From assembly GCA_016508695.1 (NCBI GenBank), contig VNKQ01000003.1:1860001-1924000 (forward strand): DNA of 64,000 nucleotides. Reading direction: 5' to 3'. Under the pieces are notes generated by a model, which did no database searches, had not been told where the DNA came from, and saw only the letters and a list, made by a program, of their open reading frames with translations. This document shows positions 34,377-46,701 of the stretch, piece by piece (the first letter of the stretch is position 1; every line of letters starts with the position of its first letter). Source of the stretch: Hyphodiscus hymeniophilus. Its lineage: Eukaryota; Ascomycota; Leotiomycetes; Helotiales; Hyphodiscaceae. Made by a program: the position numbers and the translations under genes.

Positions 34377-35380
34377 ATGTCGTTGGTTCTGTCATCTAAG
34401 ACACCGCTTGACGGCACAGGTCAGGAAGTGACAGTTACCCAAGCACATGAGATCACCTCTCTCGATCGTTCGGTCCCAGCATTGTTATTCGAGCTCTTTC
34501 CAAAGCTTCCGTTTGAACTCCGTCATAAGATAGTATGATACCCCACTTTCACATACCAAAATTTCAATCTTTCATGCGTCTTAGGATCCGGTTTCTCGCA
34601 ATTTTCCAAATTCACTTCCTGATTGCTCGACGGTCTCGAGCTTCTTTTGAGCTTTCTTAATTCACTTATGAACGCATGCTAACGGGAGGAATTATAGTGG
34701 AAGTTTTCAATGCCTGGTCCCCGCGTTGTCCGCGTGGTTCTGAAATGGCACCACTTCAATCGCACCAAATGCGTAGCCGAAATCACCTCTGACACGACTG
34801 TCCCACGGAATTCTCCATGCATGCAAAGAGTTCCGGAAGCTTGGTCTGCAATACTACAAACTTAGACTGGCAACTCACTGGAGTGAAGCGACCGTTTACA
34901 TCGACTTCGTCAAAGACACTGTTTATTTTGGATGGGCAATGTATGAGTTCTCAATTGGAGAACTATTACGTTCTGTACCGCAAAAGGAACTGGACCAAGT
35001 TCGGTCTCGCAATGAGAAATAGCATATTTTGCAATAGTGGAGAAGGCCGCCGCCGGGAGAATTCCAGCTACAATGCACGCAAGCTCGCGGAACTTCCCAA
35101 CGTTATGGAGTTTACTCTCGTTCAGCCAGCTACCGGATCTTGCAGCAGAAGAAAAGCCGTGAAACTCCTGGATCAGCCTCTAGATCATCACAGGCAGAAC
35201 CTAGAGGACATGTTGGCAAGGATTGATGAGGAGATCAGTAAGGTAGCTACCAGGAAGATGGTGGAACCTGCTGTACGTCCTCGTCCACCAATCATCCTTG
35301 CCTCTCTGGTACTTTCCGAACCACTCAGAGATGTTGACAAGATTTCTAGTGAGAGCAAATGGGACCATGTAGAGGGATAG
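34377..35380 (+). pseudogene. Decayed 2EXR-family gene
   Basis: Exon 34377-34532 opens MSLVLSSKTPLDG and carries the 2EXR signature LLFELFPKLPFELRHKI. A phase-0 intron (GTATGA donor, CTAAC branch site, TATAG acceptor) leads to exon 2 at 34698, which resumes WKFSMPGPRVVRVV. The reading frame then fails twice. Near 34809 it shifts by one base into ILHACKEFRKLGLQYY and VYIDFVKDTVYFG; near 35000 it shifts again into LAMRNSIFC and NARKLAELPNVMEFTLV, ending at 35380. Both shifts look like one extra base. The three segments line up in order with the intact paralogue at 36231-37100. 2EXR proteins have no established function and are often multicopy in Leotiomycetes and Sordariomycetes. Undetected introns are possible but do not explain the first shift. 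Confidence 0.8.
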
Positions 35381-36230
35381 ACGGGGAATATGATACGAAA
35401 CCTTCTTCTGAACTCAGCGGTTGGCCGCAATGTCCATAGGGAAAATACATAGCTTTGCAGACATGAACACACACTACAACGTGTTTTCAAGCTCAAGCAT
35501 ACTGTATCGACCATGTGCAATAGTCTTAAGTTCGTGTATGGAGGCACTTTTGATCAATCCTTTCCGGGTATTCCATCTAACACTCGTCGAGAAGACCACA
35601 TTGAGCTAACCACCTCCTGCGTTTCTTGGAGGCGGTGCTCAACCTAGTCTGGTAATACGTGAAGCTTCCACTCAGAATTCATAGAAAGGGACAAATTGTG
35701 AGTGATGAATAGGAGCAGGGCTTTTTAAGAAAACCTTCGAAAACTAAGTCCTTCAGATGGATTGAGCAATCCTCAGGATTTCGACCACATCGGTAAAGCC
35801 TCGCTTGAAGTCACTGACGGGTCGAGCTAGTTCTTCATGAGTCGAAGTTTTTCCACAAACAGAAGGATTCACTTGATTGTATGCGTTGGCAACTATTCAT
35901 CTTCCGAGAACCTTTCAGGTTTTCGAGAGACTTTTGCAACGACTCAAGAAGGACCAAATCTCGTACGTGCAAGGTACGGAAACATATCTTACTCAGGAGA
36001 TACGCTTGCTCACCTCCTTTCATTGATACCACGTCCAGAAATCGCACCTAAGATCCCTTTGCTTGCGCTTAGAGATTTGGTTCACTTTCTCAGCTACGAA
36101 AGTTACATCAGCGCCCTCCGACAAATTTGAAGGAGGTCTCGAGGTGATACTCATCGGCTGAGGCCATTCAAACTACGTCAAAGTATTCAGAAGCATCACT
36201 TCCTCCGAAGGAACTCCATCTTTTCAAGCA
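35381..36230. other. Spacer between 2EXR paralogues
   Basis: Contains only short frames, for example 35837-36130 on the plus strand and one overlapping it on minus, without recognisable domains. It should include the promoter of the intact 2EXR gene. Confidence 0.4.
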
Positions 36231-37100
36231 ATGTCGTCCGAAGTAACGCCTTTCGCAGAAGCGGTGACACCATCAGCTTTCAATGAAGGCCTCGCCATAC
36301 GGCCTTGTGCTACGGCATCAAAAATGATACTCGATCGCTCTATCCCGGCCACTAAGTTCGAGTCCTTCAAGAAAATGACACCAGGGCTGCGTCTCAAGAT
36401 TGTTTGAACCCTTTTCCCCCCGTTTCCTGGGTGACATGGCTGAGCCGATACTTATTCGCAATAGTGGAAATACCTCATTCCCGGCCCTCGTATATTGCTC
36501 CTGAACCGCCGAGTTTACGGAGTTAATGGAAGGAGATATACCTCGAAGACGCCGGTCCCCATCATCCTACACGTTTGTCGCGAGTCTCGTGCCATCGGGT
36601 CAGAGGTCTATAAGCTGGGACTTGAGCAAGCAGGCTCTTTTGCAACGGTGTACATCGATTTCTTGAGAGATACGCTCTACTTTGGAGGCTATGGCGACTG
36701 GAGCGGCTTTGGCTTGTGGTCGTTGGTGCAGTTCAAGAACATCCGGTATCTCGCCATGGCTGAAGAGATCTACGGTGATGTCTCAAGTACAGAGACTTTC
36801 GACGAGAACACCGCACTACTTGCCAACCTACCTTACGTCCATGAATTCACAATCATCAGAGAAAGGTACAGAAACTTTCCCCGCCTCATCTCCCACTTCG
36901 TGGAAGCGCTGCCAGAGCACACTCATTCTATGCGTTGCATCTTGTGGTCTCGTATTGCCCATGATCAACAGGTGGATTTGCTTTCTATGTCGGTAGGCCA
37001 TGAACTTGCAAACTGGTGCTGGAGACTCAATGATTACAATCCATTTTCTCGCTGCCCCAGAATCATGTTCAAGGTTCTCCCGCCAGAGGAGGATTCTTGA
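36231..37100 (+). CDS. 2EXR-domain protein
   Basis: There are two exons, 36231-36401 and 36465-37100, giving 807 nt and 268 aa. The signature is FESFKKMTPGLRLKI, joined by a phase-0 intron (GTTTGA donor, CAATAG acceptor) to WKYLIPGPRILLLNRRV. Then come HVCRESRAIGSEVYKLGL, TVYIDFLRDTLYFGG and LAMAEEIYG, all typical of the family. The usual signature is F-x-x-F-P-x-L-P-x-E-L-R; here the second half reads KMTPGLR, so the Glu is replaced by Gly and the copy is somewhat diverged. The intron sits exactly where it does in the upstream pseudogene. The function of 2EXR proteins is unknown. Confidence 0.85.
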
Positions 37101-38246
37101 ACTACACTTGGCAATTCTGGTGTTCAGGTCAAACATGAATTACGAAACCACCAGAGCGTTCACTTGAAGTTCTTTGACTTTTCTTTCCAATATTTCTTCT
37201 TTGGATTTTGAAGATGGCTGTGCAAACGATATTTGACAGCTTTGGGAGAAACAGCTTGGACTTCAGAAAGTGCACTGTATGACGGCTCGATATGAGCACG
37301 GCAGAAATGTAAAATAGACGGCATGATTCGCCACATATTGAAACACACGGTAAAATGAACAAGGAACCAATACAACAAGATGGTCTGGAAATGGAACATG
37401 GCTTTCCAAGCTGATTCTTCTAGAAATCCTACAGTTATATCATTTGGATAAAGGTACAAAACTCCCAAGCTCGGCTATCAAAGAGCAAAATTAAATCAAA
37501 GAGTTGAAAAGAGGTGAACGAATACGATGAAACAAATCCTGCCACTGACACACTTTGCCACCATTGCCAAGTCTTCAACTCCCAAGCCTTTGCACCTGAC
37601 TTTTTCCCGAGTCCTGAGTCTTTCGAAGATTTGGAGTATTCTCGAACGATACGCTTATAGGCACTTGCCATGTGGTCTGCTTATGAAGGGAAAGGGTACT
37701 GTTGCATCTGAAAACCGAACTCATGTCACTCGGGAGCGGAGCAAGGCAGTATTGACCCAAGAATTTTGTACAATCATAGCTCACGACGAGCTATTCAGCC
37801 ATGTAGGCAAACAATAAAACCATGTTCCTTCCATCGTTCCATCCATTGAAGTTCGTTGCATTCAAGCAATGGTAGAAATACAATGAAGTCCTTCCTTTTC
37901 CTCCTTTCCATCCAGGCCCAAAATGCTCAAGCACGAAAATATCACTATGTCCTTTCCATCACTAATGTATCTGTGTCCGTAATGCGTCTTTCCATCGTGC
38001 TATCATTCGTATTCATGTCTTGGGTATCTGGAAGCGAAAGTGCTCCATTCTCGATCTTGAACAAATCGAGAGAGAAGAAACGCAAGTGCGCTCCTTAAAT
38101 ATGTCTACAAGCCCGCTTGAAAAGCACTCCGTAACTCCACAATAGTCTACATATTGATGTGCGTGGCGCCTCGGCGCTCATTGGTAAGCACCCTGCGCTT
38201 CTCCATTTGGTTGCCTCGTTCTTCGTGCGAGACTTTCTGTCCGACC
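37101..38246. other. Spacer
   Basis: Short frames on both strands (up to 102 codons) without domains. Expected to hold the 3' ends of the 2EXR gene and of the minus-strand gene to its right. Confidence 0.4.
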
Positions 38247-40774
38247 TTATGCAAAGCCTTGGCCCATAGAAGGCTTTCTTTGAGCTTTTTCGGCACCGAC
38301 TCTTCCAACTGCACTGGCCGTATCTCTCTCTGGCGTAGATCGATCGAGATACCGTCTGCTTCCCAGATTCGGCAGCGCTGACACTGGCGGCGGCACCGTA
38401 TCTGTAAGACTCGTTGAAATGTAATGACGTCGTGGCAAAGCGGATGGGATTGCAGATTGCCGGGTGTCTGGCAGTGGTTGCTGGGAAGTAAACTCTTTGG
38501 GAGAATTCCTCACTCTGCCAATATCTGTATTTGCCCTCGACGGAGCTCGAAATCTTGTCTCGTCTTCCTCTTCCGGCTCTTCCGTTCCCCCACGTCGGCT
38601 TCGGATGAGCAACGAAGTCCTCCTTCCAGCCATTGATAACTGAGTGGGTGTGCCGGCGCCCGAAGGTACATACCTCGGGCTTGGTAACGAGCTCGTGGCA
38701 AGAAGGCTGCTTCTTCGTGCTTCCAGTCGACTCAAAGCCCTTGGACTTGACTGAACTCGTGTAAGATCAGAGTTCACTGGCGGTCGTTGCTTGCTCACTT
38801 CCACATTGGTGATCGTCTGATCATCACGACTTGATGGTCGTAATACAATCTGGTTATTTGGCGCCGAAACCTGCTCATTTTTGACCTCTGATAACGCTAG
38901 ACAGAGCTCTGTCAAGCTGCGGCACATACTATCTGCCTTTCGTCGAACCTGTCGGTCCGTTGCTGGGCCTGATGCCCCACCAACTGTTGACTGGGAACTG
39001 GAGATTGGTCCCGGTTGGCCCGAGGTGCCCATCATGGCAGTTATAGCAAGGGCGTCGGAAGCGGCGGTCTCTAAAGCTTTGTATACATCATGACTCAGTA
39101 ACGACTTTGACTTCGCTAATGCAGAATGAAGAAGAGGATGAGTATCAGTTGAAGGTACTTCCACGGAGTCAATTGGTGATGTGCTATTAGCACGTCCGCG
39201 TTTTGGGGATAGTGACATTGTAGTCACAGTAGTTGTCGCAGTTGGCGGCCGTTCATTCGAAGCACGAGATATTGCAGCGCCAGATGTAGCTGGGAGTTTT
39301 CCTGTCAACTCGAGCCTATGTATTCGGGATTTGAGATCTTCCAACTCATCCCAAACGGTTGAAGGAGCAGTAGTGGAAACAGTGGATTCGGTTCCTTCGG
39401 CTGCCCGGGGTGTTTCAAGGGTATCATGTACATCAGCAGTCCGTGAGACAAGTGGTGAAGAATTGTAGGTTCGAGGAGTTGAATATGAGAGGTTGGATTG
39501 TCGGTATGAGTTTGTGCGTGCTGGTAATACTGAGTCGGGTACTGAGGGTCTTCGTCCACCATATGAAACCTGTGATTCGGGCGAGATATCTCGACTCCCC
39601 AGGGCCCTTGGGGTCGTAGGATTTGACCGTGATGTTGCTCCATAGTATCGACTTTTGTTCAGATCTTCCAGGGGAGCCACCCTATCTCTCGCCGACGGCC
39701 GGTACACCAAGGCTTGTGACATCGTTCCTGATTCATCTGTAGGGCGTGCTCCAGTTGCGCTCTCCTGATCTGATCCACGACGTCGAGATGGTGCGGGATG
39801 GAAGGTCGGTCTCGAGGGCGGTATGGATTGGCGATCAACCTGAGACTGAAGTAAGAGAATTAGTCAAATCCACATGCCGCAGGAACAGATCGCAGGCTTG
39901 AATGCTTTGTAAAGTACGGTTTCAAAGCAAATATACATACGCGTCTGACAAGACCTCGAGCCTGAGGGTTATTAGCCCGAGCCTCCTCTCGTGCAAGTTT
40001 GAGAAAAAGATCCGAATCGTCACTGTTCTGTTCTTCCTGTTCTCGATTTGATGATCTCTGCGAATCGATGCGATCGAACCCCTCCAGGGCTCTTAATGTT
40101 TCGTCTTGGTTGTCCTGCTCCATTGATGATCGCCGAGGCGTCGCACTCATTTCTGTACTTCTGCGGCTGGATCTGAACCCCCGGATTGGCGGTATAAGAG
40201 GAGTAAGTGGTGGTTTGGAATGTTGATCGGTCGGGGATTTTCCGACAGGCGTAGGTATGTCGACTGGTGGCACCAATGGAGGGATCGTAGCTTGCTCTGC
40301 AACCCAATCCGACGTAGACGAATCAGACCGTTGAATCATAGATCTCATTGCTGGAGGTGGCCCTGTCCAAGAATCCCTCAGGCCATTCCGACTGTGCAAA
40401 GCAGGGACATTCCTTGGTTTTGCGATAGTTTTGGCAGTGATACTGGACACGGATGTCGATGATGCGCGAACGCCAGGGAAAGTAAGAGGCCGCGCTAGTG
40501 GAAGTGACGGTCTCGTTTTCGAGGGAGAGGAAGCCGCATCCGAGTGATGTCGAGTGTGTTGACGGTGTTGTTCACTGGTTTGCGTCGCATACGCGTTAGG
40601 AGTCTCCTCTGCTGGCTTTGGCTCGTCTGCAGGCGCTGCTGGCTCGGCTGTACGCACAGGTGCTCGAGGAGGGGGCCCAGAAAGGAGGTCGGTGCCTCGA
40701 TATGACGGCAGCTTGGATGGATTGTGGTTCAGTCGGTGATTATGGACAGAAGGCAGCTCATTAAGAGTGCCCAT
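38247..40774 (-). CDS. Low-complexity protein with a conserved helical block, function unknown
   Basis: There are two exons, 40774-39941 and 39845-38247, giving about 810 aa. An acceptor six bases downstream would remove two residues. The start is the ATG at 40774; an apparent earlier start is a TTG. Most of the protein is Ser/Pro/Arg-rich and probably disordered. Ordered-looking parts are DLFLKLAREEARANNPQARG at the end of exon 1 (about residues 257-276), a short coiled coil WDELEDLKSRIHRLEL (about 445-460), and a helical block at about 513-598 (HPLLHSALAKSKSLL, then YKALETAASDALAITAMM, then MCRSLTELCLALSE). I believe this block is conserved among filamentous ascomycetes but cannot name the family. 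A cytoskeletal or scaffold role would be speculation. Confidence 0.75.
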
Positions 40775-43700
40775 CTTTGGCAGGATGACCCAAACCCTCA
40801 CATTCAATCATACAGAGAGTGGAGTTGGGTGGAGAGTCTCAATGGTACCTCAGGAATGGAGGGAATAAAGTTGTCTATATTATAATCTGCGACCATAGCG
40901 TTGGAACGCCGCGCCCCCTCTTGATGCAGGAAATCACATCACGGGAGTGATTGCTAAATGGACGAGTTGCATGAGCTGCTGCGATGTCGAACTGCTTGCC
41001 CATCTTGCATGACAGGAACTTGTTGGTGATAATGGGCCGTTAGTAAGTCAAATCATCACAGTCCGTTCTTCACACATTCTCTCTGGACAAGCAGTAGGTT
41101 GGCCTCTGCTGCATAACTGGTGCAGTAGTCCCCCCCCACCCCCCCTCCCTCCTATCTGAGACCTCGCGAACTCTCTCTACGAGTCTACGGAGTACCGAGG
41201 ACAGGACAAGACGACTGAAAAGACAGTCTGAGTAAGTAATAAGTATATGAGACTTGTTCATGCTGAAACATCCACCCTAGCCTGTGTCTGAGACAACCTC
41301 GATAGGTACGGTTTCCCGAGAATACGATCTTCAAATGAGGGACATGGGGATAATTTGATATAAACTCAGGGGTAACCCGTCCGAATCCATGGATCGGCGA
41401 ACCCTCGAGAGAAAACGGCTCGGATGAAGGTGCATCTCCGTACATATGTGCAAAGGTACTAACCAGGAACTGAGTAGTTTGGAGGGGTAGAATGCCATCC
41501 GCTTATTGTCCTAACCATTGAGACTTCTACCATCGTTGTTCTGTGGCGAGGTCTTTCGGCGCGAGGAGATGGAAGTTCTGACTGTGCCTGCTCGTCGCCT
41601 TTGAATACCGAACAACACACAACTCAGTCGTCGGTGTAAATGCGTCCTGTCCTGCAAGGAGCGGGACGGGAAGGTCTTCGAAGAACAATGTCGAAAAAAG
41701 GTTTGATTTGAGAGTGTACATTTGGGACCTGCCACTGACTTTCCGTTCTGAGGCCTTACAGTTTTTGCAAGCTTGGATCAATGTTCTCTATCCTGCATGT
41801 TGACTAATTACTCTACGATATTCTTACCTTAACCATAGATAGATATTCTTCCATGCGGATATTTGCCCAAGTGTATAAGTACAAACAGGTTCGATCCAGA
41901 TTCCCGTTCGGATTCCTAGGCTTTGGGGTCGGAAGTCTTTGCCTCTTCAGACGTTAATCGCCAGCTCGCTTTCCATAGGCCTTTTGCGTTCTCTCCTGAA
42001 ATCGCAGTTCAAGCTCGTCTTATATCGTTTCCACTATGTAAATTGAAGCTGTAGGTTCTTCCCACGCCAGACAGAAGCCGTTCTTCATCTTTCGAAATAC
42101 CCCATCCAACTCTCGGACGAGACTTTCAGTCCGACAGGCGAGTTCAGCAGCTCATCATGCCTCCGGCTCCCAATTAGACAGATGGTGAAAACATAACATC
42201 GAATCGCATAGTACGTTCTGATATGCTCACAAATGAAGCCTCTCTCGGAACAAAGGTTCGCCTCTCTCTGGACCTGAATCTTTGAGACGAACTCGAGCAA
42301 CACTCCCCCCTCATTCAAGGTTTGTCGTCCAACAATGGATGTGGAGGTGGGTGTTGAAGTGCTCGTAACCTCGACCGTCATACCTCCCGCAGCTACCACA
42401 CATGATGTTGATACTTTGTCCTTGAGAATGTCTTCCTACCTTACCTTATCTTCCGCTTGTGCTCTCCATACCATGTTTGTGTGCTACGCAGTACAACGAG
42501 TACGTTGTCTGTGAGCAACAGCAACTTACTCAATCTTCTCGTCGTGTTGAAAGATTGCTTCGGCCGCAGTATCCAACAGCCACGCCGCAGCATCCCCCAT
42601 CCCCTTCAACATCCACCTGCACGATAAAGCTGGTGCGTTTCATATCAACATGGGGGGAAAACACGGGATACACAATTTCGCTTCACCACAGACCACCTTA
42701 GCAAACAGGGCTCGCTCTCCCAGCTCGAGATTCGATTGCCACGGGTAGTCAGGCAGGAAGTCTGTCGAAATAAGGCCGCCAATAATCAAGCTCTCACCCA
42801 TCCAGATCCTCCAATTCATCCCATCCTCGCGGATCCGATCCTTCTCTCCATAAACAATTCCTCCTTCGATCTGTTCATTACGCCCGTCGTGTTTCAAGGG
42901 AGTCCTTATTGGGAAAATGGCTCTCTAGTATCGTCGAATCTGCCTTTGGCATCTGCAGCTTTCTCCTTCATTCACCAGTAGTAACCGTCGCGGTCGCACA
43001 GCTCCAACTCAACCCCGCCGCCAACACTCCTCCTGGTTCGAAAAATAGATCTACCAACTACAAATCCAACCCGGCGATCTTGTGGAGAAGTTTTGGATTC
43101 AAGTTGGAGCTTTTGGGAGGCTTTGGACACTTCTCTGCTCTCCTGGATCTTTTAGCATTTGGTACGGAATCCAAAAATACATTTGTTCCAGGACCCCTTC
43201 GCACACCGATGCGCAATACAGGACTCCACGACTGCATAATAAACGCACACGATCACCAGAATATTAATCGTCAACATCCCTCCTTTTCGTTCCAAATCAT
43301 TTAATATAGCACACTCTATCCCTGGTGGATTTGCGCAGAGAATCGATTCGGTCATCGCCTGCCTCTCAAACCCACACACCAACACAACACCACGACCACG
43401 ATCAGTTTTATCGCCTTTGTCGGGAGGCGTCTTTGTTTGCCCGCGTCGAGTCCAGCCTCTGATTTGCTTGGAGCATTCTTCTGAACGTCCCGCTCTGGAC
43501 CTTCTCTTGTAAGGGCTCAGATTTCTCCCGCCCCTCATTCGCTGCGTTTTGGCGCTCGCCTCTGATATTGGCTCTATTTTTGGATCATGCATAACGATGC
43601 TCCATCATTACTGGTCCAATGCAGCTGACACTCGCTCTTAGTTAGAGCCAACATTAATCAACCCTGCCATCGCCAACACTGGACAGAGACGTCTTCGTGT

Positions 43701-44316
43701 TTCTCTAAACTTAAACCTCCAGAACTTGCCTTGTGCTGAACTCTGGGGCATCACGAGAAGGGGTCAAAGAGGCATTGCTTGCGACAGAGTGGACTCGAGC
43801 GACGTGTGCGACGACGTCAACGACTGCGGCAATCTCGCCTTCAGTCGCCATTGACCCGAAACTGGTTGGGTATCGAGGCTGATATTGATCCTGCTTGTCT
43901 AAGCATCCTTTGTGGCGGTGGTTGTCGATTGAGTCAATACGGACTTGAGATACTTGCGCGGGGCGAGTCGATCTCTGCCATAACCCCCTCGATTTGGATA
44001 TCCAACTTCAAAGGCGCGTTACCTGGGACAGTTTTGCGGCGCTAAGCTAAGAGGTCTGCCTCAAGTTAGCCAACCCCGAAGCGCCGTCTAGGCTTTTGGT
44101 AGATATCCCCTTCTTTTTCTTCCCTTCGCCAGCCTAATCGTTCAAAGTCTAGAACGATTTGGAAAACGGCGTTCCGTCCTCTAAAGTGTTGAGAGCAACC
44201 ATCCGTGTCTAGATACACGTAGCTCTATTGTTTGTTTGTTTTTTTGGATGAAACACATATGCTTCCACCGTTCATATCTCATTATTTCCTGACGCACCAC
44301 GTCTAATGATCCAGCC
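40775..44316. other. Upstream region shared by two divergent genes
   Basis: About 3.5 kb between head-to-head starts, with no supported coding frame. Frames such as 43152-43592 (minus) have no domain. The right part probably holds a long promoter and leader of the phosphatase gene. A striking C tract lies at 41130-41153. Confidence 0.4.
41130..41153. repeat. Poly-C tract
   Basis: Two runs of eight C separated by one A, then CT-rich sequence. It is intergenic. It is also a place where homopolymer length may be misread. Confidence 0.7.
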
Positions 44317-46701
44317 ATGGCACAGCCTTCAAATATTCATGTAACTAACGAAAGAAGTTTAAAGAGGCCTTTCAATACGGTCACCGTCTCGACTCACTCT
44401 TCTCCGGAACGACCAAAACCATATCGTCCGATTGAGACTCGACACAGGAAGTCAAAGCAGAAGACTCTGGAGCCTTCAGTTAAGAATTCGGAAAGAATAA
44501 AGGACGCGAAGACATCGCACAAGATGCCGTCAGCGGCAGGCCCACGATTTTACGAAAACCAAATACCTTCCTTTGCGTCAGTGTATGACATGGATACAAG
44601 TTCGTTGGTAGAAAGCCCTGGAGTTGAATCTCCTACAAAAATATCAGCGAACCCGTACCTCAACCAGCAACGACCCTTCCACACTCAGTCGCATCCCGGG
44701 CATGAGAGTGATATCGCACATATTCATTCACATCAACATCGGGAAAGTACGTCAACACAGGCATCAGACTCTACCGACTCGTCACCCACAACAACAATAT
44801 CCACAGTTGATTCATCCTCGATGTCGGATCCCTCGCCAAGCTCTTCGCCCGAGTCTCCAATTACCCTAGTCCCGCTCTCCTCCTTTTCTGGGTCGAGTTT
44901 CGGCCTAGACTCTTTCCAAAGCTTGAAAATGATCGACACCAATTCGATCAGATTGCCCTTGAGCGATGAAAGACCCATGACATCGCCATCGCCTCGAAAG
45001 CCCAAAAACCCAAAGAGCCTTGCGTTGAAACTGAACCCTAGCGTGGAGGCATTCCAGACCTCAGAACCCTCGTCGCCATCTTTCATAAAGCCACCGACTT
45101 TGACGGGAAGGAAAAAGCCGAGCCTACTAAGCCTGAACACTGGTGCAGCGAACAAACTCTCTCTAAGTACAGAGCCCATTGGGTCACCAGGAATGCCTAC
45201 AATGTTGCAGAGAAGAGGACTCAAACACTCAATATCATCCCCCCAGATGTTGTCAACACCAAGTTTTGGACCTGCGGGAGGTATGACATTCGGTGATAAG
45301 GCTCTACCGAGGCTGTTGGGAGCTTCAAGGCTGAAGGAATCTAACCTGGCAATGGACACTTTCACTATTAGCGAAGACATGGATCCAGAACCTGGAGTGC
45401 AAATGGCCACGCGGGTACCAGGAGTCTCGGTCGGAGGAGACTCGTTTGACCGGCCGCATTCTGGAGAGGAAGCGAAGTCACCGTCGTATCCGGAGGGACC
45501 AATCTTGATGCATGAACCTAGCGTGCATCTCTATCTAGAACCTAAGGTGGAAGAGGCTATGAAGTTTGACGTTATTATCAACGTAGCTAGAGAGGTGAAG
45601 AATCCTTTCAGAGAGATGATGTTTCAAGGGGAGCAGAGAGAAGGGACTGCAAGCTCTCCAGACTCAGCAACAACCAGATCGTACCTGCGCGATATGACTC
45701 CAGATACCGCAGCTTCAACGATGTCGTTTCAAACTGCTTTCGAAGTGCTACCATCTACCTCAACAGAATCATCCCCAACAACACCAAAACCTGCTCTCGA
45801 TAAGAAGTTACCTGAATACATCCATGTGCCTTGGGATCACAACACGGACGTCAAGGATGAGTTATGGGACTTATGCCAAACTATCGAGTCGAGAGTGAAG
45901 GAGGGGAAGCGGGTTTTGGTGCATTGCCAACAAGGAGCTAGTCGTTCTGCAACATTGATCATTGCATATGGAATGTATCTGAATCAAGACTTGGGACCGA
46001 ACGAAGCCTATTCTCTTGCCCAAGCGAAGTCTCGCTGGGTAAATCCGAACATGTCATTACTATTTTCGCTGAACGACTTCAAGAAAGTCATCGAGCAGAA
46101 GAAGGCGGAGAAAAATAATGCTGCGAAGAAACCCACGATCAACCATCGACCCACAATGTCAGCCGACACTGTTGATGCCCCTCCAACTCCCTCAAGAGCT
46201 CGAGGAAATTCAACACCAAGTGCATCAACATGTGATGCGTCGAAAGTCGAGGAAGCCAAACAGAGTTCCCCGATCCCTGACACCACGATTCGAAGATTTG
46301 CCGATTTTGACTTTGGGTTTGCAGTGTCTTCCTCCACTAGCCAGAGCCTTCAACCTCCTCAACGAACACCCCCGGAGCCTCCGTTCCACCACATTGAGCG
46401 CGGCGAGGAACTTCAAGAAGACGATGAGTGGAACGCTCTGATGTCGCCTCGTATCACGGAAATGACAAACAACCCTCTTCACGATGTATTTCCCCGAAGT
46501 CACAGTTTGGAGGCAGAAGCACAAGCACAGGTCCCTCCCACACCTGCGCTTTTTTCACCACGGATTTTTGAATTTCCACACTCCTCCTTCTTTCCCCCAA
46601 CATCCACATTACGAAACTCTCCAGCAGTAGACGAAGACCCCCGCTCTCCTCCAACAAAAGGAGAAGCGCCCATTACCCGCTCTATCGACGATTTTCTCTA
46701 A
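44317..46701 (+). CDS. Dual-specificity (MAP kinase) phosphatase, Msg5-like
   Basis: Single exon, 794 aa, ATG at 44317. A long Ser/Pro-rich N-terminus (about 390 residues) precedes a dual-specificity phosphatase domain at about residues 390-600. An acidic Ser/Thr-rich insert of some 70 residues (about 440-500) interrupts it between VIINVAREVKNP and YIHVPWDHNTD, which carries the likely general acid Asp. The catalytic loop is VLVHCQQGASRSATL, with nucleophile Cys537 and phosphate-binding Arg543, both intact. The C-terminus is again low complexity. This plan matches yeast Msg5 and S. pombe Pmp1-type phosphatases that inactivate MAP kinases of the cell-wall-integrity and pheromone pathways. The exact kinase target here is inferred only from family. 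Confidence 0.92.
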   Translation: MAQPSNIHVTNERSLKRPFNTVTVSTHSSPERPKPYRPIETRHRKSKQKTLEPSVKNSERIKDAKTSHKMPSAAGPRFYENQIPSFASVYDMDTSSLVESPGVESPTKISANPYLNQQRPFHTQSHPGHESDIAHIHSHQHRESTSTQASDSTDSSPTTTISTVDSSSMSDPSPSSSPESPITLVPLSSFSGSSFGLDSFQSLKMIDTNSIRLPLSDERPMTSPSPRKPKNPKSLALKLNPSVEAFQTSEPSSPSFIKPPTLTGRKKPSLLSLNTGAANKLSLSTEPIGSPGMPTMLQRRGLKHSISSPQMLSTPSFGPAGGMTFGDKALPRLLGASRLKESNLAMDTFTISEDMDPEPGVQMATRVPGVSVGGDSFDRPHSGEEAKSPSYPEGPILMHEPSVHLYLEPKVEEAMKFDVIINVAREVKNPFREMMFQGEQREGTASSPDSATTRSYLRDMTPDTAASTMSFQTAFEVLPSTSTESSPTTPKPALDKKLPEYIHVPWDHNTDVKDELWDLCQTIESRVKEGKRVLVHCQQGASRSATLIIAYGMYLNQDLGPNEAYSLAQAKSRWVNPNMSLLFSLNDFKKVIEQKKAEKNNAAKKPTINHRPTMSADTVDAPPTPSRARGNSTPSASTCDASKVEEAKQSSPIPDTTIRRFADFDFGFAVSSSTSQSLQPPQRTPPEPPFHHIERGEELQEDDEWNALMSPRITEMTNNPLHDVFPRSHSLEAEAQAQVPPTPALFSPRIFEFPHSSFFPPTSTLRNSPAVDEDPRSPPTKGEAPITRSIDDFL

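Noticed and set aside
34533..34697. Reading the 2EXR pseudogene as a single unspliced frame
   Set aside because: The intron with donor, CTAAC branch site and acceptor matches the position in the intact paralogue; the real damage lies downstream.
43152..43592. 146-codon minus-strand frame
   Set aside because: No domain, no plausible splice partners, and it sits in the upstream region of the phosphatase gene.
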